This document shows positions 1 through 9,101 of a DNA stretch of 64,000 nucleotides, piece after piece. The number at the start of each line of letters is the position of its first letter. Within the stretch, counting starts at the first letter, position 1. Position numbers and translations under genes: made by a program. The notes beneath the pieces are model-generated. The model was not told where the DNA came from, ran no database searches, and was given only the letters and a program-made list of their open reading frames with translations. Source of the stretch: Echinicola strongylocentroti (GTDB lineage Bacteria; Bacteroidota; Bacteroidia; Cytophagales; Cyclobacteriaceae). Where the stretch lies: NCBI RefSeq assembly GCF_003260975.1, contig NZ_CP030041.1:2651001-2715000 (forward strand), read 5' to 3'.

Positions 1-1
1 G

Positions 2-1279
2 GTGGCCACCATCGCCTTTGGTATGGGGATCGACAAGTCCAATGTGCGTTTTGTGGTCCACATGAACATGCCTCAAAATGTCGAGAGCTACTATCAGGAA
101 ACTGGGCGTGCAGGTCGTGACGGACTGCCCAGTGATGCCTTGCTCTTTTACAGCTATGCGGATGTGATGACCCTCCAGCGTATGATCGACACTCCTGACA
201 ATCCGGAATATTCGGAAGTCATGCTGGGCAAGCTGGACAAAATGAAAAACTTCTGCCAATCCAACACCTGTAGGAGAAAGTACCTCTTAGGCTACTTTGG
301 TGAGGAGGAGCAAAAGGACTGCGGCAACTGTGACCGCTGCCTGAGCAAAGGCAACAAACAAGACATGACCATGCCATCCCAGATGCTACTGTCCGCCATC
401 GTCCGGCTCAAAGAAAATTATGGACTTGGCTATTGCGTCCTGGTACTGCGAGGATCTAAATCTGCCAAGATCCAAGAAGAGCACAAATCGCTGTCAGTAT
501 ATGGCGTCGGCAAGGACAAAACCGAAGATTTTTGGAAAAAACTTGGACAACACCTCCAACAAGAAGGGTACTTGGCAGAAGCTGGCACGCAGTTTCCTAC
601 GTTAAAGCTCACTACCACAGCTTGGGAAAAACTGAAAAACAGGGAAAAATTCCTTCTCAACATGGAGGAAGGTGCGCTGGAGCATCAAAAGAAAAGTACG
701 CCTTATGAAGAAGAACTTTTTGAAGAGCTCAAACGCATCCGTTTCGGTCTTGCCCAGAAGGAAAATGTACCACCCTATGTGATTTTTTCTGATAATACCT
801 TGGTAGAAATGGCCACTTATCTTCCGCAAGACCATGAGGCCTTTTTACAAATGTCAGGCGTAGGGCAACTTAAGGCTGAAAATTATGAAGGCCACTTTGT
901 CCCCATAATCAACGCTTATGCTGAAGAACACCAGCTCAAATCCAAAAAGAAACTTACTGTCAATAAAAGCCCAACAAGCAACCGCTCTGGGGTTTCCAAA
1001 ACGGAACTGGTCACGCTACAACACCTTAGGGATGGCTTGGATCTATTTGAAATAGCAAAAGAACGAGAGATGAGCCTGACCACCATCGAGGGGCATATTG
1101 CCAAATTGGTTAGGCTGAAAAAAATCAGCGCAGAAGCTTTTGTATCCAAGGACGACCTGCTAAACATACGGCTATTTTACAGAAGGCAAGAAGGACGGTT
1201 CCTAAAACCCATCAAAGAACATTTTGGTGATCGCTATTCTTACTTTCAGATAAAAGTCGCCATCGCTGAAGAGCAATAA
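2..1279 (+). CDS. recQ: ATP-dependent DNA helicase RecQ, 3' part (5' end outside window)
   Basis: This is the C-terminal 425 residues of a RecQ-type 3'-5' DNA helicase used in recombination and repair. The reading frame is open at the window edge and the first codon is an internal Val, so helicase motifs I to V lie upstream. Visible are the end of the second RecA lobe with motif VI ([10 protein letters not shown], residues 32-41), the zinc-binding subdomain with cysteines 85, 90, 107, 110 and 113, a winged-helix RQC region, an HRDC domain (about 253-320) and a C-terminal helix-turn-helix segment (about 335-425) that is common in RecQ of Bacteroidota. A 10-bp hairpin follows the stop codon. 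Identification is firm; only the start is missing. Confidence 0.95.
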   Translation: MATIAFGMGIDKSNVRFVVHMNMPQNVESYYQETGRAGRDGLPSDALLFYSYADVMTLQRMIDTPDNPEYSEVMLGKLDKMKNFCQSNTCRRKYLLGYFGEEEQKDCGNCDRCLSKGNKQDMTMPSQMLLSAIVRLKENYGLGYCVLVLRGSKSAKIQEEHKSLSVYGVGKDKTEDFWKKLGQHLQQEGYLAEAGTQFPTLKLTTTAWEKLKNREKFLLNMEEGALEHQKKSTPYEEELFEELKRIRFGLAQKENVPPYVIFSDNTLVEMATYLPQDHEAFLQMSGVGQLKAENYEGHFVPIINAYAEEHQLKSKKKLTVNKSPTSNRSGVSKTELVTLQHLRDGLDLFEIAKEREMSLTTIEGHIAKLVRLKKISAEAFVSKDDLLNIRLFYRRQEGRFLKPIKEHFGDRYSYFQIKVAIAEEQ

Positions 1280-1305
1280 GCATTATTGAGGTGCTTAACG
1301 CCTGG

Positions 1306-1338
1306 AACCAAATACGTTTAGTGAGTATGTATTTGGTT
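1306..1338 (+). terminator. Hairpin behind recQ, possible weak terminator
   Basis: A perfect 10-bp inverted repeat (aaccaaatac at 1306-1315 and gtatttggtt at 1329-1338) begins 26 bp after the recQ stop. It lacks a clear T-tract, so it may be an mRNA 3'-end stabiliser rather than a true intrinsic terminator. Confidence 0.4.
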
Positions 1339-1452
1339 TCACTGGTTCTACATATTTTCATTGGTCAATTATTTTTCTTGCTGTACTTAGTTGGATCATT
1401 AAATCGATTACCCATCCGCCATTGGAGCGTAGAAACAGTGGAGAGAACCGTC

Positions 1453-1476
1453 GTTCCGACAGCTATGCTGCGGAAC
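1453..1476 (+). repeat. 24-nt hairpin repeat, copy 1 of 2
   Basis: GTTCCG at 1453-1458 and CGGAAC at 1471-1476 form the stem. The second copy at 50956-50979 matches 21 of 24 bases, and both are followed by a similar ACCA(T/C)TAG-like tail. Confidence 0.6.
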
Positions 1477-1514
1477 CATTAGTACCAAACCTTTTTTATT
1501 GGCTTTAGGGCATC

Positions 1515-1527
1515 ATGCCGTAGGCAT
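1515..1527. repeat. GCCGTAGG mini-palindrome, copies at 1515 and 1568
   Basis: atgccgtaggcat (1515-1527) is a near-perfect palindrome; a variant gtgccgtaggtac lies at 1568-1580. Related 13-mers recur at 48280-48292, 48535-48547 (reverse) and 51283-51295 (reverse), always in intergenic repeat-rich DNA. Confidence 0.5.
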
Positions 1528-1610
1528 CGAAGCTTGGTAACAACCACGACCATCAGTCCTCAGTAATGTGCCGTAGGTACATCACATTTGAGCGATTAAT
1601 TCTTAGCTGT

Positions 1611-1868
1611 TCTTAGCTGTTCGAGATTTGTAATCCCGAACCGAGATAATGGGGATTTGAAATCCCCTTAGCCAGTTATGAATAACGCAGACATCAATAA
1701 GAATATAGGTTTTCAGCAACTTACAGATGTTAGCCTAGCGGCTATGGTCTAGCTGCCAGACAGAACCGAAAACTAAAGTGAAGCGGCTGATTTTGTCAGC
1801 CGCGGCGGATCAGATCGCAATACCTCTGCGCCATGACGTAGATAGGCTAATGCATATTCCGGGTTTAA
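1611..1868 (+). repeat. Dispersed repeat family C, copy 1 (longest)
   Basis: This copy contains blocks found again at 39661-39806 (reverse), 26425-26526 (forward) and 51204-51270 (reverse). The shared words include a segment around GAACCGAGATAATGGGG, a segment around TTTTCAGCAACTTACAGA, GCGGCTATGGTCT, GGCTGATTTTGTC, GCCGCGGCGGATCAG and the end AATGCATATTCCGGGTTTAA. No open reading frame is conserved between copies, so it appears to be a non-coding repeat. Confidence 0.65.
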
Positions 1869-2083
1869 ACCGGGTTTTTTAATACAACTTTGTTATCCTT
1901 GAACCTTTTTATTTGATCCCAAATTGAATGATCCTCAAAAGCAATAATTTGTCAAGTTATAACATTCCTTATCACCATAAGGTATCCCCAAAGCACCTAA
2001 CAAACTATAGAACAACTTCTTATACACAAAAACCCTCCGTTCTTACCAACATCTCGAAACAATAAACAAAGGGCATAAAAACC

Positions 2084-2111
2084 AAAAAATACCCCAAACT
2101 GGGTATTTTTT
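2084..2111. terminator. Bidirectional terminator-like hairpin
   Basis: An A-rich arm and CCC face GGG and a T-rich arm (aaaaaatacccc / gggtatttttt) around a short loop. Signals exist on both strands, but no gene ends immediately next to it. Confidence 0.35.
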
Positions 2112-2192
2112 GGGAAATCTTTATGGCCTACCTTTGGAGTAGGGTGATTAAGCAACTTTTTCCACTTTGTTTTAAGTGAATAACGAAATATC

Positions 2193-2236
2193 AAGAGGCC
2201 ATTTTAATTCTTACTTTTTACGGCCTCTTATTTTTT
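2193..2236 (+). terminator. Plus-strand terminator-like hairpin
   Basis: AAGAGGCC (2193-2200) pairs with GGCCTCTT (2222-2229), followed by a run of seven T (2231-2237). The nearest plus-strand gene, recQ, ends over 900 bp upstream, so this could end a long recQ transcript or an unannotated small RNA. Confidence 0.4.
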
Positions 2237-2247
2237 TCCTCAAGCAT

Positions 2248-2272
2248 AAAAAAAGCCGGCAAATTGCCGGCC
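2248..2272 (-). terminator. Intrinsic terminator of the desaturase gene
   Basis: On the minus strand GCCGGC, a 5-nt loop and GCCGGC are followed by a run of seven T. It sits about 40 bp after the desaturase stop. Confidence 0.8.
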
Positions 2273-2313
2273 ATATATAAGTTTCTCTCAGTTCTTTTTA
2301 ACCTGGTTTAAGG

Positions 2314-3315
2314 TTACTTTAGCCAAGCAAGGCTGATTTCATCTGGGGTTTTCATCCTGTCAGCTAGCCTCATATAGCGTCCAGCCAATCCAGAGAGGTA
2401 CTCCTGCGCTTTTGCAGCTGGTCCTTCTAAGCCAGTCAAGGTTTCGATCTTCCATAATTTCACCAGATGATCGATAATTCTTGCATAATCCCATCCGGTA
2501 TATACACCAATTTTTTGTGTAATAGCTGAAAACTGATCGAAAAGTGTGGGGTTGCTCCCTCCTTTGCCCATCAAAACCGCAGGCATGACAATCTGCTTCC
2601 TCATCATTTTTTCGAAAGCCAGCACTGCTCCATTTGGATCTATCTCAAAGATCCTGGACATAAAAGATTTATAGGCCTTTTCATGTCTCGCTTCATCGCC
2701 AGCGATCGTCTTACAGATTCTGGCCAAGGAGTCGTCTCCTGCCTTATGAGCTAACTTACCTGTATTGACGTGGCTCACCTTGGTGGCACGCTCTTGAAAA
2801 GAGGTATAGATGATGGCTTGGAAAGGATCCTTGTCAGATTTGGGATCGAAACCATTGTAAATGAGTCTATGGATAGTCTGTTCTACCTTTTTCATATCTG
2901 CCCTTCCAGACAGGTAAAGGTACTTGTTCAGCAGGTCACCATGACGGTTTTCTTCTGCCGTCCAGGCTTTGGACCATCTTACCCAACCACGCTCACTCAA
3001 CAAGCTGCCTTCAGGATTAATGCCTTCCAGTAGGTTGAAATAAGTCTGGTAACTTGGCAGTGCCTCTTCGGTAATCATGTTCCCAATGAGGGATGTGATA
3101 ATGGTATCAGGGATTCCTGCAGCGCGTTCCTGGAGTTTTTTAACCTCATCAAGCGCATCAGGCAAGGTCATATCCGGAAGAAAATCCGTTGGCTGCCAGC
3201 AATCGTCAGGGTCTAGCAATACAGTATCCACAGTTTCTCCCACCAACTCATCAAGCTGATTGATCACCTCGAGATTCTTCTCCAATTCGTAATTAATGGT
3301 TTCCGTACCTTTCAT
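2314..3315 (-). CDS. Acyl-[acyl-carrier-protein] desaturase (plant stearoyl-ACP type)
   Basis: This 333-residue soluble di-iron enzyme should introduce a cis double bond into acyl chains bound to acyl carrier protein, giving unsaturated fatty acids for the membrane with oxygen and ferredoxin-type electron input. All six iron ligands of the family are visible with the spacing known from the castor enzyme: E84, E122, H125 (motif EENRHGD), E175, E208 and H211 (motif GDEARHE). Length is normal for bacterial members. It stands alone between two intergenic gaps and has its own terminator. The reaction type is well supported; the position of desaturation and the chain length cannot be read from the sequence. 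Confidence 0.93.
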   Translation of the reverse strand: MKGTETINYELEKNLEVINQLDELVGETVDTVLLDPDDCWQPTDFLPDMTLPDALDEVKKLQERAAGIPDTIITSLIGNMITEEALPSYQTYFNLLEGINPEGSLLSERGWVRWSKAWTAEENRHGDLLNKYLYLSGRADMKKVEQTIHRLIYNGFDPKSDKDPFQAIIYTSFQERATKVSHVNTGKLAHKAGDDSLARICKTIAGDEARHEKAYKSFMSRIFEIDPNGAVLAFEKMMRKQIVMPAVLMGKGGSNPTLFDQFSAITQKIGVYTGWDYARIIDHLVKLWKIETLTGLEGPAAKAQEYLSGLAGRYMRLADRMKTPDEISLAWLK

Positions 3316-3620
3316 ACTATGTTTCTTCTATTTGGGCGTTTGAAGAGTTGACCTGTTTCCTCGACGCATTTTCATTTATATTCACCACATTCAGGTCAAT
3401 AATATTGAGCGTGGTATTAATGAAAACGTTTTTAAGGTTAAGATGTTTTCTTAAACGCCACAAGTTAGCTATTTAATAACAAGACGCATAAAAAAGAGAA
3501 AAAATTCTGTTTGCCGAGGGGAGTAAACTGCTTGGATGCACTGAAGAACTGGCTTGAAAAAAAAAATGCTACCCGCAATAGCAGGTAGCATTTTATCAAC
3601 TTCTAAAGTATATAAAGGTA
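3316..3620. other. Intergenic gap between desaturase and SusD
   Basis: This 305-bp gap should hold the promoter of the desaturase, but I see no clean TAnnTTTG box. Its other end carries the terminator of the first SusC-SusD operon. No gene is seen. Confidence 0.6.
3557..3594 (-). terminator. Terminator of SusC-SusD operon 1
   Basis: A 10-bp stem (aaatgctacc 3564-3573, ggtagcattt 3584-3593) with a 10-nt loop; on the minus strand it is followed by about ten T. It lies about 27 bp after the SusD stop. Confidence 0.85.
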
Positions 3621-5063
3621 TTAATTCACGTCCCAGAAAAGGGCTGTCTTGCCTTCATCACCTCCTATAGCTTCGGCAGCTTCAGCTCTATTTGCTCCGT
3701 TCAATGTCTGCTCGTTCACAGGATAGATCAGCCTCAAAGGAATGACAAGAGCACTGGCACCCTCTACTTGAGGAGGCTGCAAATTAGGCGCATCGAGTCT
3801 TCTCCACTCAAGCCACGCATCATAGCCTCTATTGTAAAGTGCGATCCACTTTTGCGTACCAATAACTTCTTTCCAATCACCGGAAGCGGAGCTATAGTCT
3901 ACAGAAGACTGAGCCAAGTAAGCATTTGCATCAGCAGCAGTTCCTCCCCAGTAAGTGATGGAAGCAGTTACTGCATTGGTATAATGCTCTTCCGCAGTTC
4001 CGCTTACATTATAGCCTCTCTCGGCAGCTTCAGCCAACAAGAAACTGGTTTCGGCATAGTCCAACAATACTCCTTCTTGAGTAGGGTTCGCTATTTTTTC
4101 ACTGACAGTAGAAAAATCAGAATAACTGTTGGCAAAGCCATATTCACCACCAATGAACTCTCCATCTACTTGACTGAAATACTGGATTCTCCTAGGATCA
4201 TTACGATCGTTCATAGCATCTACAAGAGTACTTGCTGCTACGTAATCTTCCCTAGTGGAATACTGTCCTTTCACATTTGAGGATACTGGGTTATTGTTTG
4301 GCTCTGCTCCCATGTAAGGAAAAGCTGCATTATCTTCGTTACTTGTAAAGACATTTGTAGCAGCTTCCTCTACTAATGTCTGCGCTTGGGCAGCGTCAGA
4401 ATCAGCAATGACCATTGCTAACTTAAGCTTCAAGGAATTACCAAATTTAAGCCATTTTGCCATATCTCCCTCGTAAAAGAGATCACCGTCATCAAAACCA
4501 TCAGCATCTACGGTAATCATATCCAATGATTGATCCAAGCGGGAAAGAATGTCATTATAAATGGTCTGCGCATCATCGTACTTCGGCAAGGTAATATCAG
4601 GATTCAAGGCTTCAGTATAAGGTGCATTTCCGAAGGTATTCACTACTACAGACCAAGCGTAAACTTCCATGATACCAATCTGGGCCATTTGGTTGTTTTT
4701 GATGTCCTCAGCAAGAAGGTTGTCAGCTGACAGTACTCTTTTGGATTCCTGCAGATCCATCAAGGTATTTCTGTATAGCCTATCCCACATATTTTGGGGG
4801 ATCAGCCTAGAAGTCATATTGTAACGAGGTTCGTCCAAGTATTGGGTTGATGTCCAATGCTGAGCATAAAACCTATAGTTATTGACATTCACATTCGGAG
4901 TCATTAACGCGTCCGAAAGTTCCTTAACGGCATTCGTGAATAATGTTACGGCCGGCACTGCTGTTGCATTTTTCTGATCCACATTGTAATCATCCAAACT
5001 ATTGACGCAGGATGACACCAAAATCAGAAAACAAAATATCAATGTTATATTTATCTTTTTCAT
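3621..5063 (-). CDS. SusD/RagB-like outer-membrane lipoprotein (SusD-like_2 type)
   Basis: This is a 480-residue surface lipoprotein that should act as the lid of the neighbouring SusC transporter, binding substrate and closing over the barrel. The N-terminus has a lipoprotein signal with lipobox LVSSC, and the mature part has the helix-rich (TPR-like) fold of the SusD-like_2 family, with the typical C-terminal segment WIALYNRGYDAWLEWRR near residue 400. It starts 10 bp after the stop of the SusC gene, so the two are translated from one message. The substrate is not readable from sequence; SusD-like_2 proteins are not confined to glycans, and RagB of the wider family handles peptides. Confidence 0.9.
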   Translation of the reverse strand: MKKINITLIFCFLILVSSCVNSLDDYNVDQKNATAVPAVTLFTNAVKELSDALMTPNVNVNNYRFYAQHWTSTQYLDEPRYNMTSRLIPQNMWDRLYRNTLMDLQESKRVLSADNLLAEDIKNNQMAQIGIMEVYAWSVVVNTFGNAPYTEALNPDITLPKYDDAQTIYNDILSRLDQSLDMITVDADGFDDGDLFYEGDMAKWLKFGNSLKLKLAMVIADSDAAQAQTLVEEAATNVFTSNEDNAAFPYMGAEPNNNPVSSNVKGQYSTREDYVAASTLVDAMNDRNDPRRIQYFSQVDGEFIGGEYGFANSYSDFSTVSEKIANPTQEGVLLDYAETSFLLAEAAERGYNVSGTAEEHYTNAVTASITYWGGTAADANAYLAQSSVDYSSASGDWKEVIGTQKWIALYNRGYDAWLEWRRLDAPNLQPPQVEGASALVIPLRLIYPVNEQTLNGANRAEAAEAIGGDEGKTALFWDVN

Positions 5064-5073
5064 GTCCGTCGAT

Positions 5074-8000
5074 TTAAAAATTTAATTTGATGTTGAAACC
5101 ATAGTTTCTCATGGCAGGATAGGCTCCACTTTGATAGCCTCTGGCATTTCCTGAACCCAATCCCTCTTCAGGATCAGAGTACTCCATGTTTTTATGGATA
5201 ATCCATAGGTTACGTCCTACCAACTGCAGGTCTATACCCTTGATCGCTCCCATTCTAGCAATAAGGGTTTGAGGCAATGAGTAAGACAATACCAGTTCAC
5301 GAAGTTTTACATAACTACCATCATATACGTACATGGCGCGGGGAGCACCTGCATAGTTATTGGCAGCATAGCCAAACGGTGTCAAGCCATTGCCATCTTG
5401 GTTCTCCGCATAGATGTCATTCGGACTGCCATCTTCTTTTACACCGGGAAGCAAAACACCACCGCCGTCAGCTACTGGATCCCTTGAAGGATTACCTTGT
5501 GCATTTAGGCCTGCAGTTTCTGGATACAATCCGGTACCTTCACCATACCACTGATCCAAGGAGAAGATGTCTCCACCTTTTCTGATATCAATAAGGAAGG
5601 CAAGGGATACGCCCTTATAGGTAAGGGTATTATTGATACCACCCAACCAATCCGGATTGGGATCCCCTATGATTCTATCCGCCGCTCCTGTGGCCATGTA
5701 GTAACCATTTTCGTCTACGGTCCTTTGCTCGTTGGTATAGATAAAGTCCGTGCCTCTGATCACACCATATGGTTGGTCCACTGCTGCATTCACCGACACC
5801 CCACCTTGGAATGATTCGATCGGTATATTATCCACCTTGTTTTCGCCTTCACCATACAGGCTAATGACCTTGTTGCGGTTCAAGGTGAAGTTCAGGCTCA
5901 TGTTCCACATAAAGTCATTGGTCTGGATAGGAGTGACATAAGCCGCTATTTCTATCCCTTTGTTCTCCATTTCACCAGCGTTTACATACCTTTCGGAGTA
6001 CCCGGTTGCGGTAGTAGTAGCTACTGGAAGGATTTGATTAATCGTGCTGGACTTATACATCGTAAAGTCAAATCCAAACAAGCTGTTAAAGAAGTCCATT
6101 TCTACACCCGCCTCCCAGCTTCGCTGTCTTTCCGGCACCAGCTGATCGTTATTTCTCGTACTTGGAATAGAGAAAAGCGGTGTAGAGCCAAATGAGGTTG
6201 GCTTGGTATAAACATCATAAACACTCAAGGGAGGAGCATCGTTACCTACCTCTGCGTAGTTGATCCTTGCTTTGGCATGGGTCAACCATGGAGCGTTTTC
6301 GATCACTTCTGAAAACACGAAGTTAGCTCCAGCTGCAGGATAGAAATAAGAGTTATCGCCTTCCGGCAATGTAGTTGATTTATCCTGACGGGCAGAAAGC
6401 TCCAAGAAGAGCATATCTTTGTAGCCTAAGTTAGCATTGGCATATACACCATCCACACCTCTTCTTGTATATCGTTCCACTGGTGGCTCGATAGGGCTAG
6501 CAGAATTGGACAGTGAATACAGCCTTGGCACTACCAATCCACCATTAGTTTCGGCCCTGATATCACTTGTTTCTTCCCTACGGATATTACCACCCAAAAG
6601 GCCGTTCAATTTGAAGTCCTCGGAAAGTTGCTTGTTGAAATTCAAGATCAGGTCATAGTTGGATTCCCTATATGACCTATTATATCTAGCATATTCAGCC
6701 ACCCCAGCACTACCTACAGCAATACGCTCTTCTTGCATATCAAAGGTAGTGTTCAGTGTGGCCCGGCCCATGATGCTCAACCAATCCGTCAACTCATAGT
6801 TGATCATGGCAAAACCGTAGAGGTTATCCCTGCTGTCATTAGAGTAATTTTCATAGGCCGACCAATAAGGGTTATCAGAATAGATCGGGCCAGTATTGGA
6901 AGAGTTCCAATTCCACGTCTCGTTTTGTTTATTTCTAAAGTATGCGGATTCTTGCTCTTTTAGGTCCACGTTGGTTTGCCACCACTGTCTGAACTGCTGG
7001 TTAGGATTTCGTCCATTATAGCCAGTACCATATCTACCAATACCATCAATTTTGGTATAGTTGGCAGACGCACTTACGGTGAGCTTTTCAGTGGCATCAT
7101 AAGAACCTGAAAAATTCAGCATATTTTTGTCAATGCTACTATTGGGCAAGTTACCTTTAATATCGTTTCGGGTGTATCCCAAATTAAAGGTACTCTGCTC
7201 CCCACCACCACTTACAGCAATGCTTTGGTTTGAGTTTAGTCCCGTTTCATAGTACGTACTAGGGTCGTTTTGGGCGATAACCCAAGGCCTAGTCTGTCCG
7301 AAAAATGGAGAAGTTGGGTCTATTGCGTCCCATTGATAAACCTGTAGGTTTGGATCATAAGCAGGACCATAAGAGGCATCATCCTGAAACCTTACCACTG
7401 GCGCCACACCGTCACCAAAATCTTGGGAGTCACGGAATTCCTGAGCATAACCACCACCATATTGGTCTTGGTATCTAATAAAAGTGCTCTTATCCATAGA
7501 ACTCCATATCACACCACTGTTGATAGAGATGTTCATGCTGTTCTTCTTCCCTTTTTTGGTAGTAATCATGACCACCCCGTTGGCAGCCCGTGATCCGTAA
7601 AGTGCGGTAGCAGCAGCACCTTTAAGCACGTTCACGGAAGCAATATTGTCAGGATTGATATCCGAAGCGGCATTACCATAATCGGTAGCCACCCCACCAC
7701 CTGCTTGGGCATCGGCGTTATTGTTGGCGTTACTTACAGGGACGCCATCAATGACAAATAAGGCTTGGTTATTGCCGGAGATAGAAGAATATCCCCTGAT
7801 CACCACGTTGGTGGCTCCACCCATGGTGTTGTTGGTCCGGACATCCAAACCAGCTACTTTACCAGAAAGAGTACTTACAAAATCCGCAGACCGGGCACGT
7901 GACACTTGGTCACCTTTAACCTCTTGGGCTGCGTAAGCTAGCTCGTTTCTGTTTCTTTCTACACCCAACGCTGTCACGACCACTTCCGATAATTCCTTGG

Positions 8001-8295
8001 CATCGGATGCCATCGCCACATCTATGACTGTTCTGTTATCAATGGGCACTTCCTGAGTGGTCATGCCAATAAAAGAGAAGATCAATACTTCTCCACCTGC
8101 AGGTACTTCTAATGAGTACTTACCATCCAAATCCGTGACGGCACCACGCGAGGTACCTTTCACTAGAATGCTTACGCCTGGGACTGGCTCTTCACTATCA
8201 GCTGAAGTAACCGTCCCCGTTACTGATGTAGTCTGTGCAAAAGAATATTGCAAAAACATACATAGCAAGAGGGCTAACTGTACACTTTTCTTCAT
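5074..8295 (-). CDS. SusC/RagA-family TonB-linked outer-membrane transporter
   Basis: This large TonB-dependent barrel should import the substrate captured by the adjacent SusD-like protein. I chose the ATG at 8295, which gives 1073 residues and a proper signal peptide (MKKSVQLALLLCMF, ending near SFAQ); the open frame continues 8 codons further upstream, but there it runs through the leader. After the signal come a carboxypeptidase-D-like beta domain (first about 90 residues), the SusC plug with VVVTALGVER and a segment on repeated A and G residues, then the 22-strand barrel ending in FNIKLNF with a terminal Phe. It is followed by its SusD partner after 10 bp. A second, diverged SusC-SusD pair lies directly upstream. 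Confidence 0.93.
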   Translation of the reverse strand: MKKSVQLALLLCMFLQYSFAQTTSVTGTVTSADSEEPVPGVSILVKGTSRGAVTDLDGKYSLEVPAGGEVLIFSFIGMTTQEVPIDNRTVIDVAMASDAKELSEVVVTALGVERNRNELAYAAQEVKGDQVSRARSADFVSTLSGKVAGLDVRTNNTMGGATNVVIRGYSSISGNNQALFVIDGVPVSNANNNADAQAGGGVATDYGNAASDINPDNIASVNVLKGAAATALYGSRAANGVVMITTKKGKKNSMNISINSGVIWSSMDKSTFIRYQDQYGGGYAQEFRDSQDFGDGVAPVVRFQDDASYGPAYDPNLQVYQWDAIDPTSPFFGQTRPWVIAQNDPSTYYETGLNSNQSIAVSGGGEQSTFNLGYTRNDIKGNLPNSSIDKNMLNFSGSYDATEKLTVSASANYTKIDGIGRYGTGYNGRNPNQQFRQWWQTNVDLKEQESAYFRNKQNETWNWNSSNTGPIYSDNPYWSAYENYSNDSRDNLYGFAMINYELTDWLSIMGRATLNTTFDMQEERIAVGSAGVAEYARYNRSYRESNYDLILNFNKQLSEDFKLNGLLGGNIRREETSDIRAETNGGLVVPRLYSLSNSASPIEPPVERYTRRGVDGVYANANLGYKDMLFLELSARQDKSTTLPEGDNSYFYPAAGANFVFSEVIENAPWLTHAKARINYAEVGNDAPPLSVYDVYTKPTSFGSTPLFSIPSTRNNDQLVPERQRSWEAGVEMDFFNSLFGFDFTMYKSSTINQILPVATTTATGYSERYVNAGEMENKGIEIAAYVTPIQTNDFMWNMSLNFTLNRNKVISLYGEGENKVDNIPIESFQGGVSVNAAVDQPYGVIRGTDFIYTNEQRTVDENGYYMATGAADRIIGDPNPDWLGGINNTLTYKGVSLAFLIDIRKGGDIFSLDQWYGEGTGLYPETAGLNAQGNPSRDPVADGGGVLLPGVKEDGSPNDIYAENQDGNGLTPFGYAANNYAGAPRAMYVYDGSYVKLRELVLSYSLPQTLIARMGAIKGIDLQLVGRNLWIIHKNMEYSDPEEGLGSGNARGYQSGAYPAMRNYGFNIKLNF

Positions 8296-8318
8296 ATGCG
8301 GTTGATTTGATTTTGGCA

Positions 8319-8325
8319 CAAAGTA
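8319..8325 (-). promoter_or_regulatory. Putative -7 box of susC operon 1
   Basis: On the minus strand TACTTTG lies 23 bp before the chosen ATG. It is one base shorter than the Bacteroidota TAnnTTTG consensus. The block TCTACTTT..CCAAAATCAAA..CGCATATGAA is shared with the second susC gene at 13757-13763, which supports a regulatory role. Confidence 0.4.
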
Positions 8326-9030
8326 GAAATCTCCATGCTAAAAAAAAACTTTATGATTTTTTAACATTTTGATAACGAACCCTTACACCATGTCAAACAA
8401 TTGGTTTCCAGTAATTTAACATTTTTTAAATTAATTTAAAAAAATTGTCCTTTTCTAATAGGCTATATCATTAAATCAACCAATGGATAATTGTATGGAA
8501 ATCGATTTCTTCAAAAATAAATACGCACATTTCCGATCCTTTACGCAAGAAAATTTTACCAAATTAATAAAAACCGATTTTATATTTTTAGGTTTCCAAA
8601 TTATATTTTATCAAGCAACTTAATTCTTTTCGATGCTTTTTATTACACCTTACACAACTATATAATCAAAATAAAATACTGTTATAACAATTAATACGAA
8701 ATCGTTGAATTTAGAAAGGGCTTGTTAATCCTTTTATGAAATCTTGGTATTTCCTGGTTCTCTATGGACCCAAAAACTTTATAAACGATACTAAAAACAA
8801 GAAAATCAACTCTCAAAATAGGTGTGTCCAGTAAAATCCAGTCGAATCAGGTTAAAGTTTTTGTAGCAATAATCCTAAAAACAGCCTTATAAAAGCGTCC
8901 CAAACCCTTCACTGACCTACATGCTTTCACTACCACTTTTCCGAGTATTTCTCACTGAAGAATAAAACGCGAAGCCTTAAGGTTGTAAAAAACGTAGACC
9001 CCGTTAATGGAATAAAAATTTAATAGAATG

Positions 9031-9060
9031 AAAAAGGCCGCCCGAAAAACGGACGGCCCC
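9031..9060 (-). terminator. Terminator of SusC-SusD operon 2
   Basis: GGCCGCCCG (9036-9044) pairs with CGGACGGCC (9050-9058) with one mismatch around an A5 loop; on the minus strand it is followed by five T. It lies about 42 bp behind the SusD stop. Confidence 0.75.
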
Positions 9061-9101
9061 CAACTTCAACTCTCACTAGTTATATAAAGGTAATATTAAT
9101 C

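Larger units (their letters stand above)
1280..2313. other. 1.03-kb intergenic region packed with repeats and hairpins
   Basis: No convincing gene is present between recQ and the desaturase. The stretch holds the recQ 3' hairpin, a 24-nt hairpin repeat (1453-1476), two 13-nt GCCGTAGG palindromes (1515-1527, 1568-1580), a long dispersed repeat (1611-1868) and three terminator-like hairpins (2084-2111, 2193-2236, 2248-2272). The short open frames here run through repeat sequence and have no recognisable protein features. Confidence 0.7.
8296..9101. other. AT-rich region upstream of susC operon 1
   Basis: About 800 bp without a gene. It contains the leader and putative promoter of the first susC at one end and the terminator of the second SusC-SusD operon at the other; the middle is AT-rich and shows no repeat that I recognise. 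Confidence 0.6.

Noticed and set aside
1291..1482. 63-residue frame just after recQ
   Set aside because: It covers the recQ 3' hairpin and a repeat hairpin, without any protein-like pattern beyond chance hydrophobic residues.
1997..2194. 65-residue minus-strand frame before the desaturase terminators
   Set aside because: It runs across a terminator-like hairpin and has no recognisable family or upstream signal.
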